Assembly: GCA_035572335.1 (NCBI GenBank)
Contig: DATNAW010000225.1
Span: forward strand, 1 to 11,364
Source of the DNA: 66-474 sp035572335
GTDB lineage: Bacteria > Pseudomonadota > Gammaproteobacteria > Xanthomonadales > Rhodanobacteraceae
DNA: 11,364 nucleotides
Direction: 5' to 3'
Shown here: positions 1 to 7,708 of the stretch, in pieces
Layout of the letters: every line of letters begins with the position of its first letter
Numbering within the stretch: the first letter of the stretch is position 1
The notes under the pieces: model-generated
What the model was told of the DNA's origin: nothing
What the model saw: the letters and a program-made list of their open reading frames with translations, nothing else
Databases searched by the model: none
Program-made: the position numbers and the translations under genes

Positions 1-1
1 A

Positions 2-688
2 GGCCAGGACGGTTTCGAGACACGACTGAAAAACGCGACGCCGCTGTCGGAATATTTCTACGCCTATCTGTCGCACGACGTGAATATCGCTACGCTCGAC
101 GGCCGCGCGCGATTGGCCGAACACGCAAAACCGTTGCTTGCGAAATTGCCCGATGGCGCATTCCGCGACCTGATGTTTGCGGAACTGGAGAAGCGCACCG
201 GCGTGCAAGGCGCACCTGCACAGCCCGCACTGGTCGCTTCGCACCGGCCAGTGTCTGCCAACAATGCGCCCCGCCGCACGCTGGTACGCAGCGTCATCGC
301 GATGTTGTTGGCCAACCCCGGACTCGCGCAGGAAGTCACGCTTCCCTATGCGTTCGCGGCGTTGGACAAACCGGGCATTCCGCTGCTGACCGAATTGCTC
401 GACTTCCTGCAGGAGCGCCCCGGCATCAACACCGCGCTGTTGTTGGAACACTTCGCGGGGCGTGAAGAATCCGGCGCCTTGCAGAAGCTCGCGCTCACCG
501 AATTTCCGGGCGAGCCCGAAGCACTGCGTGCGGAGTTCGTGGATGCCTTGCACAAGCTTGCCGAACAGACCACGCAACAACGGCTGGACGCATTGATCCG
601 CAAGCAATCCGAGGCGGTGCTCGACGACTCCGAGAAAAGCGAACTGCGTGCGTTGCTGTCCCGCAAGGCCAAGCCGATCGCTTCCTAA
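2..688 (+). CDS. dnaG: DNA primase DnaG, C-terminal part (5' end outside window)
   Basis: DnaG makes the RNA primers for replication in the cytoplasm and is recruited by the DnaB helicase. The frame is open from base 2 and gives 228 residues, so roughly the last third of a primase of about 600 aa. The first ~65 residues fit the end of the RNA-polymerase domain; the run LDGRARLAEHAKPLLAKLP matches E. coli DnaG's LSTPDGRARLSTLALPLIS region. A variable linker follows, then a helical C-terminal domain from about residue 80 to the end (LVRSVIAMLLANPGLAQ ... TQQRLDALIRKQ) that corresponds to the DnaB-binding domain. The zinc-binding and Toprim catalytic regions lie outside the window. The gene ends in TAA at 686-688. 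The next gene starts 34 bp later with no visible terminator, so read-through into the efflux operon is possible. The GTG at base 80 is an internal Val codon (residue 27), not a start. Confidence 0.93.
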   Translation, partial: GQDGFETRLKNATPLSEYFYAYLSHDVNIATLDGRARLAEHAKPLLAKLPDGAFRDLMFAELEKRTGVQGAPAQPALVASHRPVSANNAPRRTLVRSVIAMLLANPGLAQEVTLPYAFAALDKPGIPLLTELLDFLQERPGINTALLLEHFAGREESGALQKLALTEFPGEPEALRAEFVDALHKLAEQTTQQRLDALIRKQSEAVLDDSEKSELRALLSRKAKPIAS

Positions 689-722
689 GCGCCCCCTAAG
701 CGTGTGCTGACAGCGTGTCGCG

Positions 723-2117
723 ATGCCCGACTTTCCGGCGCGTCCACTGCGCGCGCTCCCGACGATCGCGTTCGCCGCACTGGCCGGCTGCGCCACGTTT
801 CATCCGCTGCCGCTGGCGAGCGGCCGTGGACCACAGCGGGCGAAGGACATCACCGTCCCGGCGCAAACCATGCCGACGCCGGGGCTGCGCGCGTATACGT
901 TCGATCCCTCGAACGGCCTCGACGCCACCGAAGTCGTGATGCTCGCGGTCGCCCGTGATCCGGACCTGAAAATCCAGCGCGATGCGGCGGGCGTCGCCCA
1001 GGCGCAGGCCTACGCGGCGGGTCTCCTGCCGGACCCGCAATTGGACTACGAGCACGACCGTCCGACCGGCAGTTACCCGCCGGGCACGACCGATGCCTAC
1101 ACGGCGGGGCTGACGTTCGACTTCGGCAACCTGATTACGCGTTCGGCGCGCGTAAAGTCGGCGCGAGCCGGCGCACGCCAAGTGGATCTCGATTTGCTGT
1201 GGAGCGAATGGCAGGCGATCGCCGAAGCACGCACCTTGTTCGATCGCGTGTACTACCAACGCAAGCTGGTCGGACGGCTGGAACAGGAACAGTCCGTGCT
1301 GGCGCCGATGCAGGGCGCGATCGAGCGTGCCTTGCAGTCGGGCGACCTCTCGTACGATACCGCCGGCAGTGGCTTGAACGCGGCATCCGACGTCGCCAAC
1401 CAACTCGGCGATGCCCGGCGCCAGCTCGACATGGCCGAACACGACCTCCACGGCCTGCTGGGATTCGACGCATCGGTGCCGTTGCATCTGACCGGCGAGC
1501 CGTTCTCGATCAATCCGGACACCGGGGAAGTTGAGCGCGCACTCGGCGACATGTCCAGGCGACGTCCCGACCTGCTGGCGTTGCAGGCGGGCTATCGCGC
1601 ACAGGATCAAAAATTGCGCGCGGCGATCCTCGCCCAGTTCGCGGCGATTACCGTCGGGTTCGTGAAGGCGCGCGACAACGGCAATATCTCCAGCAAAGGA
1701 TTGTCCGTCTCGTTGTCGCTGCCGCTGTTCGACGGCAACCGCGGCAACATCGCGATCGAGCGCGCCACGCGCCAGCAACTGCACGATGAATATGCCGCGC
1801 GGCTGTTGACCGATCGCAACGACGTGCAACGCCTGATGGCAGACCTGCGAAGTGATCGCGCGCAGAGCACGGCGCTGGTCGCGCACGCCGCACAACTTGC
1901 GCGCGCACGCGACGCGGCCAAGGCCAACTACGCGGCCGGACGCCTGGACTGGCCGACGTACCTCGCGATCCGCGGCAATTCGCTGGCCGCCGACACGGCC
2001 TTGCTGGTGCTGGACCAGAACACCCACGAAACCGCGATCGCACTTGACGCGCTGGTGGGCGCCTGGCCCGACGCTTCGCTTGCAGAAAAACGATTAAAAG
2101 CCGTGGTCCACGAATGA
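723..2117 (+). CDS. TolC-family outer-membrane efflux lipoprotein (RND pump channel)
   Basis: This is the outer-membrane factor of a tripartite efflux pump: it would trimerise into a channel that receives substrate from the RND permease and adaptor encoded next. It has 464 residues, typical of the family. The N-terminus has a short hydrophobic segment ending in a lipobox (L20-A-G-C23), so it is predicted to be lipidated at Cys23. The rest is rich in long amphipathic helices, as in TolC. The family hallmark RPDL is at 281-284, and a strand-turn segment LSLPLFDGNRG (331-341) resembles the second-repeat beta region of CusC/OprM proteins. ATG 723 is the only ATG before an upstream in-frame stop (TGA 708-710); no clear ribosome-binding site precedes it. 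Its stop overlaps the adaptor start by 4 bp. Substrate cannot be told from this gene. Confidence 0.9.
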   Translation: MPDFPARPLRALPTIAFAALAGCATFHPLPLASGRGPQRAKDITVPAQTMPTPGLRAYTFDPSNGLDATEVVMLAVARDPDLKIQRDAAGVAQAQAYAAGLLPDPQLDYEHDRPTGSYPPGTTDAYTAGLTFDFGNLITRSARVKSARAGARQVDLDLLWSEWQAIAEARTLFDRVYYQRKLVGRLEQEQSVLAPMQGAIERALQSGDLSYDTAGSGLNAASDVANQLGDARRQLDMAEHDLHGLLGFDASVPLHLTGEPFSINPDTGEVERALGDMSRRRPDLLALQAGYRAQDQKLRAAILAQFAAITVGFVKARDNGNISSKGLSVSLSLPLFDGNRGNIAIERATRQQLHDEYAARLLTDRNDVQRLMADLRSDRAQSTALVAHAAQLARARDAAKANYAAGRLDWPTYLAIRGNSLAADTALLVLDQNTHETAIALDALVGAWPDASLAEKRLKAVVHE

Positions 2118-3241
2118 ACGCAAAGAACCCAAATAAAGGCAGGCTCGTAATCCTTTCCTTTCGATATGCGCGCTCATTCGCGTTGCTTGGCGGACTGACT
2201 TTGCTCTTGACGGCCTGCTCCGCCGGCGCGCCGGAGGCCGAACTGCAACCCGCGATGGCGGTGCGCGCCGTAATGCCGAAGATGCAGGTTTTCCATGCTG
2301 GCATCGCTGCGTTCGGCCAACTCACTGCCGGAACGCGCAACGCCCTCACGTTGACCCTGCCGCAAGCCGGACAGGTCACCGCGATCGAGACTATCGCCGG
2401 GCAGCGCGTCAAACGCGGCGCCACATTGCTCGTACTCGAGACCGATCCCGCCACGCGCAGCGCCTACCTTCAGGCGCAAAGCGCGTTGAAGGTCGCGCGT
2501 GACGAACTCGCCCGCACCGGGCACCTGCGCTCGGAGAACCTCGCCACCAACGCGCAACTCGATGCCGCGCGCAAGGCCCTGGCCGATGCGCAGGCCACGC
2601 TGAACGCGCAGGCGAAGCTCGGCGGCGCACAGGCGACCACCAATTTGCGTGCGCCGGCCGATGGCGTCGTGACCACGCTGGCCGTGCAGCGTGGCGAGCG
2701 CGTCGCCGCGGGCGCCGCATTGCTGCAGCTCGCGCCGACCTCGGCAATGGAGGCGCAGCTCGGTGTCGATCCGGGTGCAGTCGCCAACGTCCGCGCCGGC
2801 ATGCCGGTCATGCTCATGCCGGTATACGCCGGCCACGATGCGTCGCCGCTGCACGGCACCGTCGCGATGGTGGGCGATGCGGTGGACCCGCAATCGCACA
2901 TGGTCGACGTGATCGCGACCCTCGATTCCAAGGTGTCGTTCCCGGCGGGCACCGCATTGTCCGGAAGCATCGTCGCCAGGCCCTTCAAGGCCTGGGCCGT
3001 GCCGCGCAATGCCCTGCAGAACGACGCTCAAGGCGACTTCGTCTATCAAATCGAACACGGCAAGGCCAAGCGCATCGACGTGAACGTGCTCGCGCCCAAT
3101 GGCAGCCCGATCGGTGTCGAAGGCGCGCTGGATGCACGGGCGCCGGTGATCACGCTGGGCAGCTATGAAGTTTCCGACGGCGATCCGGTGCACGCGTCGG
3201 CGTCGACGGGCGGTGCGCCGCAGGGAACCGCCGCGCGATGA
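2114..3241 (+). CDS. RND efflux periplasmic adaptor (membrane fusion protein), lipoprotein
   Basis: This is the periplasmic adaptor that bridges the permease and the outer-membrane channel. It has 375 residues. The N-terminus is basic, then hydrophobic, and ends in a lipobox (L32-T-A-C35) followed by Ser, which predicts lipid anchoring. Two half-lipoyl segments flank a hairpin: residues ~80-110 (AGQVTAIETIAGQRVKRGA) and ~178-207 (LRAPADGVVTTLAVQRGERV). Between them, ~112-172 is an Ala-, Gln- and Leu-rich coiled-coil hairpin. A beta-barrel domain (~210-290) and a membrane-proximal domain (~295-360, with the typical VPRNAL) follow. No Met/His-rich metal-binding stretch is visible, so there is no positive sign of a Cus-type copper/silver system. 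The start codon overlaps the preceding stop (ATGA at 2114-2117) and the stop overlaps the permease start (ATGA at 3238-3241), implying coupled translation. Confidence 0.92.
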   Translation: MNAKNPNKGRLVILSFRYARSFALLGGLTLLLTACSAGAPEAELQPAMAVRAVMPKMQVFHAGIAAFGQLTAGTRNALTLTLPQAGQVTAIETIAGQRVKRGATLLVLETDPATRSAYLQAQSALKVARDELARTGHLRSENLATNAQLDAARKALADAQATLNAQAKLGGAQATTNLRAPADGVVTTLAVQRGERVAAGAALLQLAPTSAMEAQLGVDPGAVANVRAGMPVMLMPVYAGHDASPLHGTVAMVGDAVDPQSHMVDVIATLDSKVSFPAGTALSGSIVARPFKAWAVPRNALQNDAQGDFVYQIEHGKAKRIDVNVLAPNGSPIGVEGALDARAPVITLGSYEVSDGDPVHASASTGGAPQGTAAR

Positions 3242-6200
3242 ACATCGCCACGTGGTTTCAGGCGCACCGTCGTTCGCTGCTGTTCCTGGTCCTGGTGCTC
3301 GCGTTGGGCGGGCTGGCATCGGTGTTCAACCTGCCGGTCGCGCTGTTTCCGGACGTTTCGTTTCCGCGCGTACGCGTGGACATCGATGCGGGCGACCGAC
3401 CCGCCACCCAGATGGTGGTCGCGGTGACGACGCCGGTCGAGGAAGCGATCCGGCGCGTGCGCGGGGTGCGCGACGTGCGATCCACCACCAGCCGCGGCAG
3501 CGCCGAAATCAACGTCACCTTCGATTGGGGCGCGGACATGGGCCGCGCCTTTCTGGATGTGAACGCCGCAATGAGCCAGGTCCTTCCCGACTTGCCGGCG
3601 GATACCCGCATCAGCGCGCGGCGCATGGACCCGACCACTTTTCCGGTCCTGGCCTACAGCCTGCGCAGCACGACCCTGACGCCAACACAGTTGTACGACC
3701 TGGCGCAATACCAGTTGCGCCCGCTGCTGAGCGGCGTGCCGGGGGTGGCGCAAGTGGGCGTGCAAGGTGGCGCGATCGGCGAACTCCATGTTGACATCGA
3801 CCTTCGAAAGCTGCGCGCAAAAGATCTTTCAGTTGCCGACGTGGTGCGCGCGGTCTCCAATGCCGCGGACATCTCGGCACTGGGACGCTTGTCCGATCAT
3901 TACAAACTGTTCCTGCTGCTGGCCGACAATCAGCCCGCCAGCGCGCAGGCTTTGCGCGAGGTGGCGGTGCGCGCGGGCCCGAATGGGGTGGTGCGGGTGG
4001 GCGACGTCGCCACCGTGGCGCGTGGCAACAGGCCGCAATGGATCCGCGTGATGGCGGACGGCATGCCGGCGGTACTGCTACAGGTATTCCAGCAGCCCGC
4101 CACCAACAGCATCCAGATGGTCGCTGCGGTCAAGGCACGTCTGGCGGCCTATACGTCGCAAATGCCGAAAGGCGTGAAGCTCGCCGTATGGTACGACCAG
4201 ACCCAACTGGTCAAGGGCGCGGCGGGCAGCGTGCGCGACGCGATCCTCGTCGGCATCGTTCTTGCGGGCCTGGTGCTGTTCGTGTTCCTGCGCAACACCC
4301 GCGTGATCCTGATCGCGTTGCTGGTAGTGCCGGCGACGCTCGCGATCACCGTGCTGCTGCTGAAGCTGCTGGGCATGAGCCTCAACATGATGACACTGGG
4401 CGGCATGGCGGCCGCGGTGGGCTTGCTGATCGACGACGTGGTGGTGATGCTGGAGCACATCATGCGCCGGCTGCGTGGCGCCAGCGGCGACGGCGCGCCC
4501 GCCAAGGTCGGCCAGCGCATCGCACAGGCCGCGCGCGAATTCGCGCGCCCGCAGACCGGCTCGTCGCTCGCCACCATCGTGATTTTCCTGCCGCTGGCGT
4601 TCCTGACCGGCGTGACCGGCGCGTTCTTCAAGGCGCTCTCCTTGACGATGGCAAGCGCATTGGTGATCTCGTACCTGCTCACCTTCATGGTGGTGCCGCT
4701 TCTTGCGGAACGCCTGATCGACGAGCGCCACGCCGCGGAACGCGCGCCCACACGCTGGTGGCGGCGCCTGATAAGCGGTTACGAAGCCGTCCTGTTGCGC
4801 GTGCTGGAGTGGCCGGCGCTGCTGTTGATCGGCCTGATTCCGCTGGTGCTGCTTGGCGCACTCGCATACAGGTCGGTCGGCACCGGCTTCATGCCCCGGT
4901 TGGACGAGGGCGGCTTCACCCTGGATTACATCGCCGAGCCGGGCACCTCGCTGACCGAAACCAACCGGCTCCTCGAACAGGTCGGCGCGAGCCTGCGTGC
5001 CAATCCGTACGTCGATACCTGGTCGCGTCGTACCGGGCTGCAACTGGGCGGCGGCCTCACCGAAGCCAACACCGGCGATTTCTTCGTGCGGTTGAAGAGC
5101 GGTTCGCGACCATCGACCTCGGCGGTGATGGAACGTATCCGCGAACAGATCGTGCGCAAGGTGCCGGGGCTCGACGTGGACGTGTCGCAACTGACGGAAG
5201 ACCTGATCGGCGACCTCACCGAGGTACCGCAACCGATCGAAGTAAAGCTGTTTTCCGACGACGTCGCGCAACTTGATGCGACCGCGAAGAAAGTCGCCTC
5301 GCAATTGGAGAAAATTCCGGGCGTGGTCGGCGTGCTGAACGGCATCAACCCTGCCGGCGACGCGCTGGAGGTGCAGATCGATCCGGTCAAGGCCGCGCTG
5401 CTGGGGCTCGATCCCAAAGGCGTCGCCGATCAGGTCTCGGCCGCGGTCGCCGGCACCGTCGCCGCCGAATTCCCGCAGGGGCCGAAGATGATGGACGTGC
5501 GCGTCTGGGTACCGCCACGCGACCGCGCCGAGACTGAACAGCTCGCGGCCCTGCCGATCAGCGACGGCCACGGCCACGTGTTCCCGCTGTCGCGCGTTGC
5601 GACGCTGAGTCAGCAGCGCGGCCAACCGGAAATCGGCCACGAAAACCTGAAACGCATGTTGGCGGTGACCGCGCGCATCAGCGGACGCGATCTCGGCTCC
5701 ACGATGCGGGACGTGAAAAAGGTGCTCGACGTGCGCGGGGAATTGCCGTCAGGCATGTACTACGAACTGGGCGGCCTGTACCTGCAACAGCAGATCGCTT
5801 TCCACGACTTGACGATCGTGTTGCTGACGGCGATCGCGCTGGTGTTCACTTTGCTGCTGTTCCTGTACGAGAGCTTTCGCGCCGCGATCGTGGTGATGAT
5901 CCAGCCGCTTTTGGCCATCTGCGCCGTCTTCATCGGACTCTGGATCACTGGAATCGAGCTCAACATTTCGGCAATGATGGGCATGACGATGATCGTCGGC
6001 ATCGTCACCGAACTCGCGATTTTCTATTTTTCCGAACTTGCGGACATCCGGGCCCGTGCGGGGAGCGACCAAAAACCCTCGCTGCGCGAAATGTTGATCG
6101 ACGCGGGCAAGCGCCGCACCCGCGCCATCCTGATGTCCGCCATCGCCGCCATTCTCACCCTGTCGCCGCTGGCGCTCGCGATCGGCCGGGGCTCCCGAAT

Positions 6201-6315
6201 GCAGCAGCCGCTCGCGATCGCGATCATTTTCGGCATGTTTGCAGCCGTACCTCTGGTATTGCTGGTGATGCCGGTGCTGTACTCGCTGGCGATGCGTCCC
6301 AGGCGATCCGAATAG
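3238..6315 (+). CDS. RND-family efflux permease (inner-membrane pump)
   Basis: This is the proton-driven inner-membrane pump of the operon, 1025 residues, the usual RND length. TM1 is at ~11-30, followed by a large periplasmic loop. TM2-TM6 lie at ~335-493, TM7 at ~522-542, a second periplasmic loop follows, and TM8-TM12 occupy the last ~170 residues. TM4 carries an Asp-Asp pair (D399-D400 in VGLLIDDVVVMLEH), like AcrB D407/D408. The TM10 motif is VGIVTELAIFYFSE: Glu925 stands where AcrB has the relay Lys940 and where CusA has Glu. The post-TM7 motif GFMPRLDEGGF resembles CzcA/CusA pumps. The C-terminal RTRAILMSAIAAI ... MQQPLAIAII is the standard RND TM11-TM12 signature. The protein therefore mixes features of drug and metal pumps; the substrate is not assignable. 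It is the last gene of the operon and its stop is 10 bp from the stop of the convergent histidine kinase gene. Confidence 0.94.
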   Translation: MNIATWFQAHRRSLLFLVLVLALGGLASVFNLPVALFPDVSFPRVRVDIDAGDRPATQMVVAVTTPVEEAIRRVRGVRDVRSTTSRGSAEINVTFDWGADMGRAFLDVNAAMSQVLPDLPADTRISARRMDPTTFPVLAYSLRSTTLTPTQLYDLAQYQLRPLLSGVPGVAQVGVQGGAIGELHVDIDLRKLRAKDLSVADVVRAVSNAADISALGRLSDHYKLFLLLADNQPASAQALREVAVRAGPNGVVRVGDVATVARGNRPQWIRVMADGMPAVLLQVFQQPATNSIQMVAAVKARLAAYTSQMPKGVKLAVWYDQTQLVKGAAGSVRDAILVGIVLAGLVLFVFLRNTRVILIALLVVPATLAITVLLLKLLGMSLNMMTLGGMAAAVGLLIDDVVVMLEHIMRRLRGASGDGAPAKVGQRIAQAAREFARPQTGSSLATIVIFLPLAFLTGVTGAFFKALSLTMASALVISYLLTFMVVPLLAERLIDERHAAERAPTRWWRRLISGYEAVLLRVLEWPALLLIGLIPLVLLGALAYRSVGTGFMPRLDEGGFTLDYIAEPGTSLTETNRLLEQVGASLRANPYVDTWSRRTGLQLGGGLTEANTGDFFVRLKSGSRPSTSAVMERIREQIVRKVPGLDVDVSQLTEDLIGDLTEVPQPIEVKLFSDDVAQLDATAKKVASQLEKIPGVVGVLNGINPAGDALEVQIDPVKAALLGLDPKGVADQVSAAVAGTVAAEFPQGPKMMDVRVWVPPRDRAETEQLAALPISDGHGHVFPLSRVATLSQQRGQPEIGHENLKRMLAVTARISGRDLGSTMRDVKKVLDVRGELPSGMYYELGGLYLQQQIAFHDLTIVLLTAIALVFTLLLFLYESFRAAIVVMIQPLLAICAVFIGLWITGIELNISAMMGMTMIVGIVTELAIFYFSELADIRARAGSDQKPSLREMLIDAGKRRTRAILMSAIAAILTLSPLALAIGRGSRMQQPLAIAIIFGMFAAVPLVLLVMPVLYSLAMRPRRSE

Positions 6316-6325
6316 CCCGCTGCGA

Positions 6326-7708
6326 TCAGTCACCCGCGCGCCAGCGCACGCGCGCACGCAACACGCCGTCGCTCAATTCAAATGACAGCGCCATCTTGAG
6401 GGCGCGCGCGGCGGCGCCAGCCAGCGCGAGGCCAAGTCCCGCGTGACCTGCGCCCTGCGCTTCCTTGCGCCAGAATCGCTGGCCGAAATTGGCGAGATCG
6501 TCGGTGTGCAATGCGGGCGCCGCGTTGCTCACTTCAAAGCCATCCTGCCACGCACGCACGCTGACCGTGCCGCCAGTCGGCACGTACGCCACCGCATTGC
6601 CGACCAGATTGTCGAGCACGATTTCCAGCAGGGCTGGATCGGTTTCGATCGCCAAATCCGGACCGTGCGACTCGGCGATTTCGATGTGCACATTGCGTGC
6701 GCGCGCAGCCTCATGGTGCCTCTCGCACACCCGCACGAGCTGCGGCCCGAGCGGCACGTGTTCGGGATGCGACCGCTCCAGCCCCGACTGGATGCGGGTC
6801 AGTTCCAACAGGGCGGTGACGGTCGCCTCCAGCTCTCCGCCGATGCTGCCAACCTCACCGAGCAGGCCGTGCGCATCGCGCCCGCTCGGATAACGGCGTT
6901 CGACGTCTACCAGGGTGCGCAACTCGGCGAGACGCGTGCGAAATTCGTGCGCGAGGCCCGCGGCGAACTGGCGTTCGCGGGCCAGCCCTTCGTCCATCCG
7001 CGCGAGCACCTCGTTGAAGCGCGCGACCAGCGGGGCCAGCTCGGTCGTGTCACTCGTGGGCAACCGACCGCCCGGCGCATCCGGTCCGATGCCGGCCATC
7101 GCGCGATCCAGCACGGAGAGCGGACGCAGACCGCGGCGCACCAGCCACGGTGTCAGCAGCATCACCAGCCCGCACGCCCCCAGCAGGCAGCCCAGAAGAA
7201 TGATGTCGAGCGTGTCCAGAAGGTCATCCAGCGGGCCGCTGTCCAGCGCATACGTGAGCGCACAGGCTGGCGCGGGGGAGGCAACGGGATGATCGGCGGG
7301 CATGGGCGTGAACCGGAACGCGACGACCCGCAGCGAACGGCCAGTGCGCGAGCGCGCGTCGGCGAACGTGGGTTCGACGCCCGCGGCAATGGATGGCGGC
7401 GCTTCGGCACTGCGCGCAATCTCTGTGCCACCGCAGCGCAAATCGTACCAATTCGACTCAGCGTTGCCTGGAAACACGGCCGTCGCGGCATTGTCAGCGT
7501 CCACGGCAATGCGGCCGTTCTCGAACTGTGTCAGCGCCGCCAGCGATTGCGCACGCGACAGCAATGAAGCGTCGAAGCGCTGCTGCATCTCGGCGTCGGC
7601 ACGCCAATCCACGATCCTGGCCGCGGCGCCGAAAACCACCAGCACCGCCAGCGCCAACAGCAATGCCAAACGCGCACGCAACGAGAAGGTTTTCGCGCGC
7701 GGACTCAT
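6326..7708 (-). CDS. Membrane sensor histidine kinase with atypical H- and D-boxes
   Basis: This is the two-component sensor partner of the adjacent response regulator, 460 residues from ATG 7706-7708. That start is chosen because it forms an ATGA overlap with the regulator's stop; an in-frame start at 7756 would sit inside the regulator gene. Layout: TM1 ~13-30, periplasmic sensor ~31-165, TM2 ~167-188, HAMP ~189-241, HisKA with phospho-acceptor H254, then an HATPase_c domain. The H-box reads HEFRTRL: Arg259 replaces the usual Pro of HELRTPL. The N-box is clear (N367, N371 in LDNLVGNAVAY). The D/G1 box is degenerate, with SNAAP (N395) where DxGxG is expected. The F-box (FWRKE) and G2 box (GHAGLGLA) are recognisable. 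The signal sensed is unknown. The protein is probably still an active kinase, since N, F and G2 boxes are kept, but this is inferred. Confidence 0.9.
   Translation of the reverse strand: MSPRAKTFSLRARLALLLALAVLVVFGAAARIVDWRADAEMQQRFDASLLSRAQSLAALTQFENGRIAVDADNAATAVFPGNAESNWYDLRCGGTEIARSAEAPPSIAAGVEPTFADARSRTGRSLRVVAFRFTPMPADHPVASPAPACALTYALDSGPLDDLLDTLDIILLGCLLGACGLVMLLTPWLVRRGLRPLSVLDRAMAGIGPDAPGGRLPTSDTTELAPLVARFNEVLARMDEGLARERQFAAGLAHEFRTRLAELRTLVDVERRYPSGRDAHGLLGEVGSIGGELEATVTALLELTRIQSGLERSHPEHVPLGPQLVRVCERHHEAARARNVHIEIAESHGPDLAIETDPALLEIVLDNLVGNAVAYVPTGGTVSVRAWQDGFEVSNAAPALHTDDLANFGQRFWRKEAQGAGHAGLGLALAGAAARALKMALSFELSDGVLRARVRWRAGD

Noticed and set aside
696..2027. 443-codon open frame on the - strand opposite the TolC-family gene
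   Set aside because: The + strand has lipobox, RPDL and TolC-like helices; the antisense frame has only low-complexity Arg/Gln/Val sequence.
4078..5640. 520-codon open frame on the - strand inside the RND permease gene
   Set aside because: It is rich in Arg, His, Gln and Asp, has no recognisable domain and is fully antisense to a confidently identified gene. Long antisense frames are common in GC-rich coding DNA.
2114..6315. Assignment as a Cus/Czc heavy-metal efflux system
   Set aside because: Although the permease has some metal-pump-like motifs, no Met/His-rich metal sites, CusF-like gene or metal-type regulator can be seen, and TM4 has the drug-pump Asp-Asp pair. Substrate was left open.
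6316..6325. Bidirectional terminator between the efflux and two-component operons
   Set aside because: The 10-bp gap and its flanks show no convincing GC stem followed by T-runs on either strand.
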